DNA of 64,000 bases from Aselliscus stoliczkanus (lineage: Eukaryota > Chordata > Mammalia > Chiroptera > Hipposideridae): contig CM066729.1 in assembly GCA_033961575.1 (NCBI GenBank), positions 96,165,001 through 96,229,000 of the forward strand, in the 5' to 3' direction. Below are positions 12,860 to 24,890 of this stretch, piece by piece. How positions within the stretch are numbered: the stretch's first letter is position 1; every line of letters begins with the position of its first letter. The notes under the pieces are model-generated. The model was not told where the DNA came from, made no database searches, and saw only the letters and a list, made by a program, of their open reading frames with translations. Position numbers and translations under genes: made by a program.

Positions 12860-14400
12860 TCTGTCCTCATCTACAGCTTCCCCTTATATGTGATCTGTTT
12901 TTACCTGTATGAACCCAGGAATACAGTCAGCAGCAGCCCCAATGCCACATCTCTGCCATAGAATCCACATTTATCAAAAAGCATGAGAATGGCAGACTGG
13001 ACTGTAGTAAGGAACGAAAGGGATGCCAAAGAGGGCAATGGGGACCTGGCAGCCCCGTGGATGTGTGACTTTAAAAATTTAGTCATCCTTTTTCTCCCAA
13101 CATCCCTTCCAAGCTCTTCAACTGCTTCCACATATTCAGTGCACCACCCTGCTGTTCTCTCTGTTCTCTTTCCCAACACCTGTCATTCTATGAAAATATT
13201 TACATTGTAGCTGTGCTGGCCCACACCCCAGAGGACCAAACTCATTTTGATCTTGTAGGCAGTGGACTTCTCTTTAGCATAAATTCTAATGAACACAATT
13301 GAAATTATATTTAGCAATACCTTTTGGCTTTTTTGGATCACACTTTTGATTACTCTCCCATGAAAAGCTTTATTTTTCTTCCATCTACTTTCTAACATTT
13401 CACCAAAATTTCTATTGCACCTGCATACCTTTTGAAACAATAAAGTAGTTTTGTGGATGGTGTATGTGTACTTGTTTCATCTCCCAATGCCAGCTATCAT
13501 TGAACAGTTATAACCCCTGTAGCTTCATTATTTAGATTAGAAACTGCTGAAGTGAAGCCCTGTGTCATTTTCTCACTTTCTTTGCCTGCGTTCCCTGAAT
13601 GAAGGAATCAGTCTTGGCCTCAGACACCCCATCCATTCTCTCCCGTATGAGGAAGATTTTCCAGTAATCACAGCTCCTTCTTTGCCTTCTCCCTCAGCCT
13701 CCACAGATTCACTGTTTTCTCCACTCAGGGACACTTCAAGGCCAGCCCCTCTCCAGGCCTCCTGTGTCTGCCGGAGGTGTGTCTGTTCAGTAAATCCTTC
13801 CACATATCTCTGCCTCTCTGGTATTTTTTTCATGCCAAGCCTGGTCCTGACTGTCCCTACCATAGGACTCAAAACGGTAAACATTTCAAGTCTAAGTATG
13901 ATAAGACCCACCAAGAAATTTCCAGGTGAGATGGAGTATAAAAATGGCACGTTGAATACATTCTCCAAAAATGGCCTTTTTATGAAAAACAAAGGCTGAA
14001 AAACGGATCCAGTTTGAAGGAGAGTTAAAAACCCAGGACCACTAAATGCAATATGCAATTCTAGACAGGTTCCTGTAATGGAGGCTTATAAAAAAGTTAC
14101 AATGGACATTACTCAATAAATTGCCAAAAATAGTATATGGATATGAGATTAGTTAAAAGTCTTATGCCAAATTTTAAATTGACTAAAGGGAGTAACTGTA
14201 CTGTATATGGGACACTGTACCATATACAAAGAAATATTCCAGGAGAAAGTGCATGAAATGTATTCTCAGATGTTCAGGAATATATGTGTAGTTCTCATAC
14301 ATGTATGTGTGTGTTTATATACAGAGAGACAAAGGAGGGACAAAGGAGGGAGGACAGGAGCTAGAAACAGAAAGGCAGAGATAGGAGAGAGATGGTAAAT
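12860..14400. other. unassigned sequence with overlapping ORFs
   Basis: Holds a 145-codon plus-strand frame (13,562-13,999) and a 161-codon minus-strand frame (13,573-14,058) over the same DNA, both unrecognised. The plus frame is Ser/Pro-rich and lacks a visible domain. The overlap suggests that at least one is chance. No repeat family is recognised apart from short AT-rich tracts. Confidence 0.25.
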
Positions 14401-14417
14401 GTGTCAACGTATTAGTT

Positions 14418-14576
14418 TTTTTTTGGGGGGGGGGTGGTTTTCAGCTGAGCCATCCTGCCACCTGTTGGCAGCACAGCAGCTGCTCAGCTCAGGCTGGCAT
14501 CGAACCGCCGTTGCTCAGAGCTCAGCTCGCACTCTTGAGCGAGCTCTTAACCGACTGAGCCACTTGGCCGGCCCTG
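14418..14576 (-). mobile_element. tRNA-derived SINE, second subfamily
   Basis: Minus-strand head GGGCCGGCCAAGTGGCTCAG with a tRNA-like GGTTCGATGCCAG box. The body shows ctgttggcagcacagcagctg on plus, with a poly-T/poly-G tail at the left. Near-perfect target duplication: aacgtattagtt (14,406-14,417) and aacatattagtt (14,577-14,588). A truncated relative is at 61,134-61,245. Confidence 0.88.
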
Positions 14577-14599
14577 AACATATTAGTTAATGAACCTGG

Positions 14600-15160
14600 A
14601 TATACGGTTTATGGTTTTTCCACAATTTTACATATTTGGGAACAAATACATTTTTTTTAATACACCATTCACTGTTTTTCTGAATTTTATATGACCTCTG
14701 AGATTTCTGCCTTTGAAATCCACAGCTTCCCTCACTACCACACCCAGACCCCAGAAGTGTGCAATGCAAATTGAAAATGGTTGTCTCTGCTTCTGTCCCT
14801 GCAAGAAACCTAGGAGGCTCTGCACACCGAGCATTCTAACACTGCCACATGAGGTTACAAAATGCTGGAGAGCAGCCCTCCCCTCCAGAAATTTTTTTTT
14901 TTAATTATACACAGTATAAAACAAACACTAAATTGAAGATATTCACAGCATAGAACCCCTGATTTCTTTCTTACCTGGTGCAGCCAGGTTGTCCTTCTTC
15001 TGGGGTTCTGAATTGTGAATTGCTTTGTCAGCACTTCCTCTACTCTGCCAGCCCCTCACCACTCCTCCAAGGATTTCCATCTTCCCAAAACGTGTTGATG
15101 TCTTTTGTCCTATGCTCACCCTTTCTTATCATTCTCAAACACTCTTTTTTAAATCCTGCA
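14600..15160. other. no gene seen
   Basis: Short overlapping ORFs only. No domain, splice structure or repeat family recognised. Confidence 0.3.
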
Positions 15161-15164
15161 CTTG

Positions 15165-15960
15165 TTTTAACAGCTTTATTGAAATTATACTTCACATACC
15201 ACACAATCCTCCCATTTAAAGTGTATAATTCCATTTTTTTCACATTCATAGACATGTGCATCATCACAGTCAATGTTAAGATATTCATGACTTCAAAAAG
15301 GAACTTCATGACCTTTAGCTATCATCCACCTCTTCCCTCTCTCCCCAGGCCTAGGCAATTGCTAATCTACCTTGCCTCTGTAGATTTCCTTATGTGGACA
15401 TTTCATATGAATGGGATCATGTGTGGTCACCTGTGACTGGCTTCATTCACTCAGCATAATGTTTTCAAGATTCATCCATGTTGTAGCATGTATCACTATT
15501 TTTTATTGCCAAACATGTCACATTGTATGGATATACCATGTTTATTTACCCATCCATACCATTATTTACCCATCCAAATGTCCAGTTGATGGACATTTGG
15601 CTTATTTCCACCTTTTGACTCTATGAATAGTACTGCTAAGAATATTGCTTTATAAGTTTTATGTGGACATGCTTTCATTTCTCTTGAATATATTCTTAGA
15701 AGTAGAATTGCTGGGTCATAGGGTAACTCTAGTTGAACATTTTGAGGAAGCACTAGAATTTTTGCCCAAGTGGCTGCGCCATTTTTCATTCCCACCAGCA
15801 TTGTATGAGCTTTCTACTTTCCCCACATTCTCAGTGACATTTATTATCTGACTTAGATTCTAGCTGTGTGTGCGCGCATGCGGGCACACGCTTTCTTGCA
15901 GTAGTTCTGATTTGTATTTCCCTGATGGCCAATGGTGTTGAGCATCTTCTCATTTAATCC
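15165..15960 (-). mobile_element. ancient L1 (L1M-type) 3' region
   Basis: The plus strand shows the antisense order typical of old mammalian L1 3' regions: aacagctttattgaaattatacttcacata, then gtgtataattcc, then cctaggcaattgctaatcta. After that come ggacatttcatatgaatgggatcat, cattcactcagcataatgtttt, gttgatggacatttgg and attgctgggtcatagggtaact. The ORF2 end is therefore to the right. Diverged and non-coding. Confidence 0.88.
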
Positions 15961-15964
15961 CTTA

Positions 15965-17175
15965 CTTTTTGTGGCATTTTGGGAAGCATTGTGTTTAACT
16001 CAACACACAATAGCTCATTTTAATGTGTGACATGAAAGTATTTTCTTTTAAATATTAGAAAACATATATAGCAATACCAAGTCCTATTAACATTTATAGA
16101 TGTCTCCTTTTATACTTTTCCCATGTTAGTATAGCTATTGAGTGATTAATGGACAGCAATATTGTACACTGGGTTCGCTCTGTAAGATTATTTCTTGGGT
16201 GGACTTGAGTGGAAAATTCACTCAAATGACTCCTCGGTTTGAGTAAAAGACAGAACAGGGCTGATTGCCAAAGCATCTAGGAGCTCCATGCTTTGTCATC
16301 ACCAGTGTTTTTTCCATCTGTGCTGTGTAAGTGTGTTCCACAGGTGAGAAATATCAAAGTAATGTGAGAACTTTGACATGGGCACTGAGCATTTGATTGC
16401 GAGTGAATGGCAAGATGCTTCGATGGGCTTTCCCCCTTTATTGTAGTGTAAAAAATGGGATGTGTCACACAGGCAGATGATAATTGGGAAAGTTGGGTGG
16501 GGCTACATGGGAAGATATACTTATCTGTCTGGTCTTGTGCATGTTTAAATGTTTCTGTAATAACAAGATTTTAAAAAAGAAAAGATGTAGGATGCCTCCT
16601 AAGAACAGAGGGTAGTGCAAAAGCATTCCTGTGGAAGCACATGAGCCCCCCCCAAGACTAGAGTTTATCTATTCCTCAGTAAGGTGATTTCAGGAAGTTT
16701 CTTTTTTTCTTTTTTTTCAGGTGAGGAAGGAAATCTCTTTCCATATAAAAGGAAGGAAAAAGGAAAGGAAGAAAATGAAATTGTTTTTTTGAAGTGTTTT
16801 GAAAATTTCACATCTTATGGCTTCTATCTCCTCTGTGAACAGTGGTTCAGCACATCTGTTGAGCAAGTGGAGATGGCCTCAGTTTGAGGAAAGTGAATGA
16901 GATTTGAAATAAGTTTGAGTAGCAATGGAGAGAGAATGGACTCAGGAAACTGTAACCTAAGCGCCATTTGTTCTCTTCACACATTAGTAAGCATGGGATA
17001 ATGATTTGTGGAATGAATGATTTCCAGATAGTTCTAGAGCTGAATTGTTCTGGGTATGAGTAGACTCGAATATGGAATTTAATCCAATAGTGATCAGTTA
17101 CTTTTAGGAAGGCATCTCCCTGTTGCCAATCAGGGAGAATTAAATGGAATTGGAAGGGGCCCATTTGTAGTGGTG
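15965..17175. other. no gene seen
   Basis: AT-rich sequence with short ORFs, a T-rich tract near 16,705 and a (C)8 tract near 16,648. No family recognised. The left edge of block B homology appears near 17,180. Confidence 0.3.
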
Positions 17176-17984
17176 CTTTTAAGTGTTGGTTACCTGAGAG
17201 ACTATCAGGCTTACCTGAGACAGGGAGGAAAACAAGAGCATGGATTGACAGGGAGTAAGTGGGAAATGAATGAAGTAGAGTTTATAAATTAACAAGGGCC
17301 ATATAAGCTGGAAGGATGGGGGTTGAGGCCAAAGCTTGCAATGTATTCTGTATTATTCCAGATGGCAGGGGTTTCCTGGTAATAAGCTCTATAGTGTGGA
17401 AGCATCTGCACTGGAATGAAAGTAAAGGACCCTGAGATGGGATTGATGTAGGACATGGGAAGCTGAGTTATTGCCTGCTCCATCCACATGGATGTTAAAG
17501 ACCTCCACTACCTTTCCACCTCTTTGAGTTCCTGCCATGGGCCCCAACCCACCTTTGGTCTTTCCCCGGGTCTCCACAAAATCTGCACTTCTTTTTGTTT
17601 CCCCAAACTTTAGACACTGTAGGGTCAATGGCATAGCTTGGGATAGGAAGATAAAAGTGTGGTAGTGAGAGAGGGCTGTGGTGGACATCGGTTTTGTTTG
17701 TTTTTGTCTTTACAGGATACATATGTCATACTGGAAAAATGACCTCAAGTGCTTTGTGGGATGCTCACTCCATTTTTGAGTCCCAGTCTGTATAAGTGCA
17801 GCTGCCTTCCTTTAGACACCTGTTGTAAGGGTGTGTATGTGTGCAGTCTTGGCTAATGAGAGCATTCCATGGATGTCCATGGTGAGCCGCCAAATATCTG
17901 TAACCCTGGAACTCACCTCTGATCATGAGCTACAGGTGTTCTGGGCTCTACCCAGATTGGTTAGGGCTCCACCATGGCCGTGAA

Positions 17985-18460
17985 TATCAAAGGTGATACC
18001 TCCATCCTGAGAGCTGAGTGGTACTCACTAAGGGCAAGGTCTTGTATATTTCCATCAAGCATGGTTGGAGGGAAGGCACCAAGATCACCATCCCCAAAGA
18101 CAGGGATGCCATGCCTGATGACATCCTGCAAATATCGTTTTCCCACTCAAGGAAGAGCCCTGTGCCTGTTTGGTCTAAGGCATCAGCATGCTGTGTGGTG
18201 TTTTGATCAGCCTCAAGCAGGTGGAGCTTGGATCAGACTGAGGAAGCTGGGAATAAGACAGGGTCACATTGTGGGGATGATGAGGGATAAAACTTTGTTC
18301 CACTCACAAGATCATTCTTCCCGCTCACCCTTTGTTCTTACTATCCCACTCACTCTAAGTCATCTTTTCCTTACTCTCAGCTTTTTCTTACCCTGGAAGG
18401 TAGGTGGCTGCCTGGTCAACATTCCTACCACTGACAGCTGAGTGATGCTTATGTTTGCAA
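17985..18460 (+). pseudogene. DNAJB-family (Hsp40) C-terminal domain remnant, copy B
   Basis: Better preserved than copy A. A plus-strand frame reads GKVLYISIKHGWREGTKITI and PKDRDAMPDDI (18,020-18,120), which matches the Hsp40 type II motif KxLxIxIKxGWKEGTKITF followed by xEGDxxPDNIPADI. After a frameshift it continues as IVFPLKEEP and ISLKQ, then CLVNIPTTD at about 18,410, equivalent to CTVNVPTLDG. A spacer of about 160 bp separates ISLKQ from the CLVNIP piece and starts at a CAGGT junction, so an intron position seems preserved in both copies. That argues for genomic duplication rather than retrotransposition. The J domain is not seen. The exact DNAJB paralog is uncertain. Confidence 0.65.
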
Positions 18461-18469
18461 AAAGAAAAA

Positions 18470-19200
18470 AAAATGTCATCAATCTGACAGTCTGAAGAAA
18501 TACCTACGGACAGAAACTACTTTGCCAAGGTGACTTTCCAGGAGGGAAACTTCAGTGTCAGGTTTAAAGGATGCTTTCCCAAACCATTAACATGGCCCCA
18601 TGAGACAGACTTGTAAGCAGCATTGGTGCTGTTTCAAGACCCAGCCCCAACCAGCCCTGGATCCACTGGACAATGTCCACCCCAAACACACCCACTGAGA
18701 ATTCACCGTCCTTGGGATCCTCATTACTGACTTCTCCATAATGATGAAACTGCTGTTTCTTCTTCACTGATACTTCCTGAAAATATACCTGTGCTCGACT
18801 ATTTTCAAATACAGAAGGCCTGTCTCCCCACTGCCCTAAAGGATATACAGCATCCATGAGGAGAAGGTGTGGGCTGATGTACATGGTCACTGAGACTAAG
18901 GTAAGGGGCAGGAGACACAGCCCGTCTCCTCACACTTCACCAGAGATGATATGGGCTTTGAGGGACATTTTATCTATTTCTCAGCTAGAGCTGCACGGGA
19001 CCGGTCACCTTTTAGAAGCCAAAAGTAGCAATCGATAAGGGCTGAACACTTAACTCCTTCCTTTCCCTAAGCACAAACCCTGAGTGACCCAAAACCCATG
19101 CACCCCACACAGTGCACAGCAAAAACATCATTACTATTAGAGAAAAGTTTATTAGGGAAAATCAACATTCATCCCAAGGGATGAATTACTTGGGGGTGGG
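18470..19200. other. 3' flank of SPATA31 copy B
   Basis: A minus-strand 108-codon frame (18,564-18,890) is unrecognised. The part from about 18,990 pairs with block A (5,620-5,790) and leads into the SPATA31 3' end. A minus-strand AATAAA-like signal is possible at about 19,150. No further gene is seen. Confidence 0.4.
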
Positions 19201-19289
19201 GAAATGTTTTCCCTGGAAGTTCTGGAGATGAATTTTCTGTGTAAAACGCAGAGACATATCACTGAGAGCAGTGCATTCAGCAGTGGTGA

Positions 19290-22268
19290 GAAAGAGTAGC
19301 CTGAGGCTCAGGCAGCTTGATGTGTGCAGCTGGGGCTTGGATGGGGCAGTCCCTGTGAGACCCAGATTGGCGGTGCTTCTGACTGACTGAATAGCGGCTC
19401 CAGAAATACTGCAACTTTATGGGGTTGTCTGTCTTTCTAATTTTGGCACTCCGGCCAGTGCTTCGATGTGCCACTGTCTCCCTCTGAGGCTGAGACTGGG
19501 GGAGTTCTGATGTAATAGCTGCTTAAACCATGCAAACTTCTGGGGTCTCTCTTATTTGTACAATCCTTAAGAACTCTGGCTGTGGCTTCGATGAGCCAGT
19601 CTCATGGTGGGGCCCCAGTTGGAACTGCTTCTGACAGAATAGCTGTTCCACAAATGCTGCAACTTTCTATGTTTGTTGATGTCTCAGATATGTGCACTAC
19701 TTGGAGAATGCTGGTTGGACTTTGGATGGGTCAGTCTCTCTGTGGGGCCTTGGTTTTCAGTGCTTCTGGTAGAACAGCTGCTCCATAAATGATGCAACTT
19801 TTCGGGGTTGTCTGTCTTTATCTCTGATTCATGCATTACTTGGAGCACTCCGGCCTGTACTTGGATTGGTCACCATCTCTCTATGAAACCATATTGGGGT
19901 TGTTTCAACAGGATACCTGCTTAACAACGCAAATATCAAGGATTCTTTCTGATTTGTGCAATTATTGAGAATTCTGGCTGACTTGCATGAGTCATATTCC
20001 CATTGGGGTCCCAGTTGGGGGTCCTTCTGACAGAATAGCTGCATCATAAATACTGCAACATTTTGGTGTCTTCTGTTTTGTCTCGATATGTGCACTACTT
20101 GGAGAACTCTAGCCAGGCCTTGGATGGGCCAGTCTCCCTGTGAGGCTCCAGTTTTCGGTGCTTCTGCCATTTGAGCTATTCCATAAATGGTGCAACTTTC
20201 TGGGGTTATGTGTGATTATCTCTGATTTGTGCATTACAAGGAGAACTCAGTCCCTTGCTGGGATGGGCCACAGTTTCGCTGTGGGACCCCAGTTGGTAGA
20301 GCTTCTGACAGAATAGCTGCTTAAATGATGCAAATTTCAGGGCTGTCTCTGATTTAGACAATTCTTGAGAACTTTGGCTGGTCCTGGGATTGCCATAGAC
20401 TCCCCCTGGGATCCCTGTTGGCAGAGCTTCTGACAGAATAGCTTCTCCATATGCAGCTTTCTGGGGTTGTCTGTTTTTGTCTTGCATACGTGCACTACTT
20501 GCAGAACTCTCACCAGGCCTTGGATTGGCCAGTCTCCCTGTGGAGCCCCGGTATTTGGTGCTTCTGACAGAATAGCTGATCCATAAATCCAGCTATTTTC
20601 TTTTTTTGTCTCAGATATGTGCACTACTTGGAGAACTCTGACAGGTTCTTGGATGGGCCACAATATACCTGTGGGGTTGGGTTGGGGCTGCTTCTGACAG
20701 CATAGCTACTCTGTAAACGGTGCAATGTTCAGGGGTTGTCAGTCCTTGTCTCTAATTTGTACACTACTTAGAGAACTGTCACCAGGGTTGTATTGGCCAG
20801 AGTCCCCTAGTGAGGTCCAAAATGGGGGCGCTTCTGACAGAATAGCTGCTTAAATGGAATGACACAAATTTGAGGTGTTTCTCTAATTTATGCAGGTCTT
20901 CAAGAACTCTGGCTAAAGTTCAGATGGGCCACAACGTCACTGAGGTTCCCTGGCTAGGGAGCTTCTGACAGTATATCTCCACCATAAATGATGCAGACTT
21001 CTGGGGTTGTCTGTCCTTGTGTCCAATTTCTACACTACTTGAGAAACTCTGGTTGTGTTTTGGATGGGACCATCTGATGTGGGCCCGAGTTTTCAGTATT
21101 TCTGACAGATTATCTCTACCGTAAATGCTGCAGAGTTATGAGGTTGTGTGTCTCTTTCTCTGATGTGTGCACTACTTGGTGCAATCTCACAGGGGATTGG
21201 ATGTGCCACAACCTTTTGGAGAAGCACATATTGGGGATGTATTCATTGAATAGAACCTCCATAAAAGCTGAACTTTCTGGGGTTGTCTGTGTTTGTCTCG
21301 AATATGTGAACTACCTGGAGACCTGAGGCCAGGGTTGTATGGGCCAGACTCATCCTGTGTGGTCCAGATTGGTGGCACTTCTGACAGAATACAGGCTTCA
21401 CTGTTGCAGATTTCAGATGCTGTCTTTGATTTGTGCAAGTTTTGGATAGCTCTGGCTGATGTTTGGATGGGTTACAGTCTCACTGAGGGGCCTGGTTGGT
21501 GGTGCTTCTGAAAGCATAGCAGCTCAACAAAGGCTGAAAATCTCGGGGTTTGTCTGTCTTTGTCTCTGATTTGTGCACTATTTTGAGCACTTCCCTTGTG
21601 TTTAGATGGGCCACAGTCTCCTTGTGAATCACAGATTGGGGGACTTCTGACAGAATAGCTTCCCGTAAATGTTACAATGGCCTGGGGTTTTCTGTTCTTG
21701 TGTCTGATACGTGCACTACTTGTAGATCTCTGCCAAGGCCTTGGATAATCCAGTCTGCCAGTGGAGCCCGGGTTTTGGTGCTTCTGACCAAATAGCTGCT
21801 CCATAAATGCTGCAACTTTCTAGGCTTGTCTGTCTTTGTCAGTTTTTCATGCACTACTTGGAGCCTCTGGCTGGGGTTGGATGGGGCACAGTCTCTGACT
21901 GAAGCCCAGTTTTGGTGTGTTCTCACTGAGTTCCGCTCTCTCAATGTTGCTACTTTCTGGGGTTGTCTCTCCTTGTCTCTGATTTGTGCACTACTTGGCG
22001 AACTCTGGCTGTTTCTGGCATGGGCCATGCTCTCCCACTCGGACCCCTGTTGTGAGGCTACTGACAAGAATAGCTGCTTAAACAACGCAAATTTCAAGAG
22101 TTGTCATGATTTGGGCAATTCTTGGAGAAATTTGGCTGGGGCTGGATGCGCCACAGTCTCCCTGAGGGGCCTCGATTAGGGGTGCTTCTGACAGAAGAGC
22201 TCTGCATAAATGCTACAGCTTTCTGGGGGTTTCTATTTTTGTCTTTAATTTCTGCACTAGTTGGAAAC
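19290..22268 (-). repeat. tandem array of ~135-bp (45-codon) repeats derived from the SPATA31 C-terminus, left part
   Basis: About 22 units counted from the anchor cttctgacagaatagctg (plus strand), spaced mostly 125-141 bp with a mode near 135. Other shared blocks are gctgcaactttctggggttg and gatttgtgcactacttggag. Read on the SPATA31 (minus) strand, one frame gives a 45-residue repeat with RDKxRQPQKVA, then QLFCQKHP. This resembles IRHPQKTVGFNYQQLCWSHHP in copy A. The first unit (19,310-19,435) aligns with copy A at about 6,030-6,150 (cttgatgtgtgcag/cttgatgtatgcag, atggggttgtctg/ttggggatgtctg). Units carry stops and frameshifts; the longest open stretch spans about three units (21,672-22,097). 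Confidence 0.9.
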
Positions 22269-23500
22269 TGCGAGAGGCCAGCCCCCGCGAGGACCAGGGA
22301 TTCCCTCGGGTAGGACGAAGTTGGCGAGGAAAAAGAAGAGAGAAAGAAAAGAAAGAAAAAAGAAGAGAGAAAGTGGAGACACCCGAAAGAGTTTTGCAGG
22401 AGTGTCACACTTTACTGTTACAGCATGTCCCTTTTATAGGGACTCTTTACCAAAATCACAAGTCACAAGTTACGTTTCACATGAGTTTGGTGTTTTCTAT
22501 TTCCCAGGATTTTCACAGTCTTTACTTCCCTGTAAGTGTTCTCTCCAGGGTGCACTGTGACTTACTCTTCCGTTAAAGGATTACCTTGTCTTTTACTATG
22601 ATAACGTCTATGAGACCCAGACCCAGTCTCTGCCTTTCATCCAAAGAATGTTTATCATGACTATCTTATGTTAAGGATAGACTTATCTCTATATATCGCC
22701 TAAAGAGTGATTACCATGACTACCTAGCAATTACCCCAAATTCCAGCAGCTAGATTCACTTGAGGGCGTATACTTGAGTTATTACTAAAAGACTAGCAGT
22801 GGCTGAGTTTAGGGTAAAAGCATCTAAAGTATATTCCTAAGTAAATACAATACATAGCAGCCAAAGGGGTCTCACACCTCTCTTATCCTGCGGAGGTAGC
22901 ATCTGTTTCTCAGTCAAAGCTTCAGTATCTGTTGCTGCAACAAGGCACAAGGTGAAAGAATTCAAACAAGGCTGTTGATTAACATACCCCAAGGTCAGCA
23001 AGTCGCCTCTTACCAGAACTCTTCATGGCCTGGAGACCTTTAATCTCCAAAGAGACTTTTCACAGCAGTGGCTCAAGGACTGATGTTATCATCAGCTTCT
23101 CACAGGCAGGCTGTCAGTTTCTCACAGACAGGCCTTTGTCCTATGTGGCCAGGGGTCTGAGCCTCTGTTTCCAAGAGGCTTGAGTCCTCAATATCTCAGT
23201 TCAGGGGTCCCTTCAGGCTGTAGCCTGTATTAGGTAATTAGGTAGTTCCTTTTTTTTTTTTTAGGAAATCTTGCCCCGTCATTGACTTACACAGCCATCT
23301 CTCATTGGGGTACCACAGGAACTTGCCACAAGTGCAGTGAAAGTACTGTCTCCTATAGGATCTGATGTAGAGGAAAGGCACATGGGTTCACAGAGGCAGG
23401 AAATATTACATGACCAAACATAAGGCAGCACCTCAAACATCCAGTGCTGAGCATGGCAATGTGACCTTGTCAGACACTGGGAGGCTGTCGGCCCTCAACA
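22269..23500 (-). mobile_element. solo LTR (probably class II ERV) inside the tandem array
   Basis: A 1,232-bp element begins TGTTGAGGGCC and ends CTCTCGCA on the minus strand, with TG/CA termini. A TATAAAAG box lies at 22,431-22,438 on the minus strand, upstream of the purine/pyrimidine-rich 3' part. The target-site duplication is approximately tggaac: tggaaac on the left (one extra base) and tggaac at 23,501-23,506. Removing the element rejoins a normal repeat unit (ttggaacaccc...catgagg). No internal retroviral genes are seen, so it is a recombined solo LTR. Family name not assigned. Confidence 0.88.
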
Positions 23501-24890
23501 TGGAACACCCCAGCATGAGGTTTGGATGGGCCAACGTCTCCCCATGAAGCCCAGTTCTGGGTGTTCTGACAGAATAGCCTCTCCACAAATGCTACAGCAT
23601 TCTTAGTTTGTCTCTTGTCATCTCTCATTTGTGCAACTTGGGGTGCTCTGGACGAACTTTGGATGGGCCACTCTGCCCTGGGGCCTGTGTTTTTGGTGCT
23701 TGTCAGAATAGCTGCTCCATAAATGCTACAACTTTCTGGGGTTTTTTGTCTTTGTCTTTAATTTGTGGACTACTTGGAGAACCCTGGCATGAGGCTTGTA
23801 TGGGCCAGCGTCTCCCTGTGAATTACTGTTCCGGGTGTTCTGACAGAATAGCTCTCCAAAATGCTCCAACATTCTTGGGTTGTCTCTCGCCATCTCTCTT
23901 TTGTGCAACATGGGGAACTCTGGGCGAACTTTGGATGGACCATTCTGATGTGAGTCCTGTGTTTTTGTTCTTGTGACAGAATAGCTGTTCCATAAATGCT
24001 AGAACTTTTTTGGGTTGTGTGTCTTTGTCAGTTTTTCATGCACTACTTGGAGCACTGAGGCTGGTGTGGATGGGCCACAGTCACTCTGTGAAGCCCAGAA
24101 TGGGGGTGTTATCACAGAATGACCATTCCATAAATGCTGCACTGTTCTGGGGTTTTCTGCTATTGTCTCAGATATGTGCACTGCTTTGAGAATTCTGGTC
24201 AGGGTTGGATAGATCAGATTTACCCTGTGAGGTTTGGATTGGGGTGCTTCTGACAGAATAGCTGCTCTGTAAATAGTGCAACATTCTGGGGTTGTCTGTC
24301 CTTGTCTCTGATTTGTGCACTACTTGGAGAACTTTGGCCAGGTTTTGGATGTGCCAGTCTCATTGTGGGACCCCGGTTTTCAGAGCTTCTGCCCAGATAC
24401 CTGATCCATAAATCCTGCAGCTTTCTGGGGGTGTCTTTCCTTGTCTCTGATTTGTGCACTACTTGGAGCACCTAGGCTAGTGTTTGGATGGGCCACAGTC
24501 TCTCTGTGGGGCCCAGATTTGTGGCGTACTCACTGAATAGCCACTCCATAAATGGCGTATCTTTCTGGGTTGTCTGTCCTTGAATCTGATATGTGCACTA
24601 CTTGGAGAACCCATGCAGGGTAATTGGATGTGCCACAATCCCCCTGTGGGCTCCTGTTCAAGGTGCTTCTCACAGAGTACATGCTCAAATGCAGCACATT
24701 TCTGGGGTTTCCTCTGGTTTGTGCAATTCTTGGAGAAGTCTGGCTTTGGCTTGCATGGGCCACAGTCTCCCTGAGGGGCCCTGTCTGGGTACTTCAGTCA
24801 GAATGGATGGTCAATAAATGCTGCAACTTTCTGGTGTTGTCCCTTGTCTCTGATTCCGTCAATACTTGGAGAACTCTGGCCAGAAATGGC
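23501..24890 (-). repeat. tandem array of ~135-bp (45-codon) SPATA31-derived repeats, right part
   Basis: About ten more units of the array, anchored near 23,557, 23,702, 23,839, 23,974, 24,112, 24,250, 24,388, 24,530, 24,669 and 24,798. The spacing is mostly 129-145 bp. The right end dissolves into single-copy SPATA31 coding sequence at about 24,890-24,960. Together with the left part this gives about 32 units. Confidence 0.88.

Noticed and set aside
19290..24890. Array as centromeric or other classic satellite
   Set aside because: Unit similarity to the SPATA31 C-terminal exon and its position exactly at the end of that exon favour an exon-derived minisatellite over an unrelated satellite.
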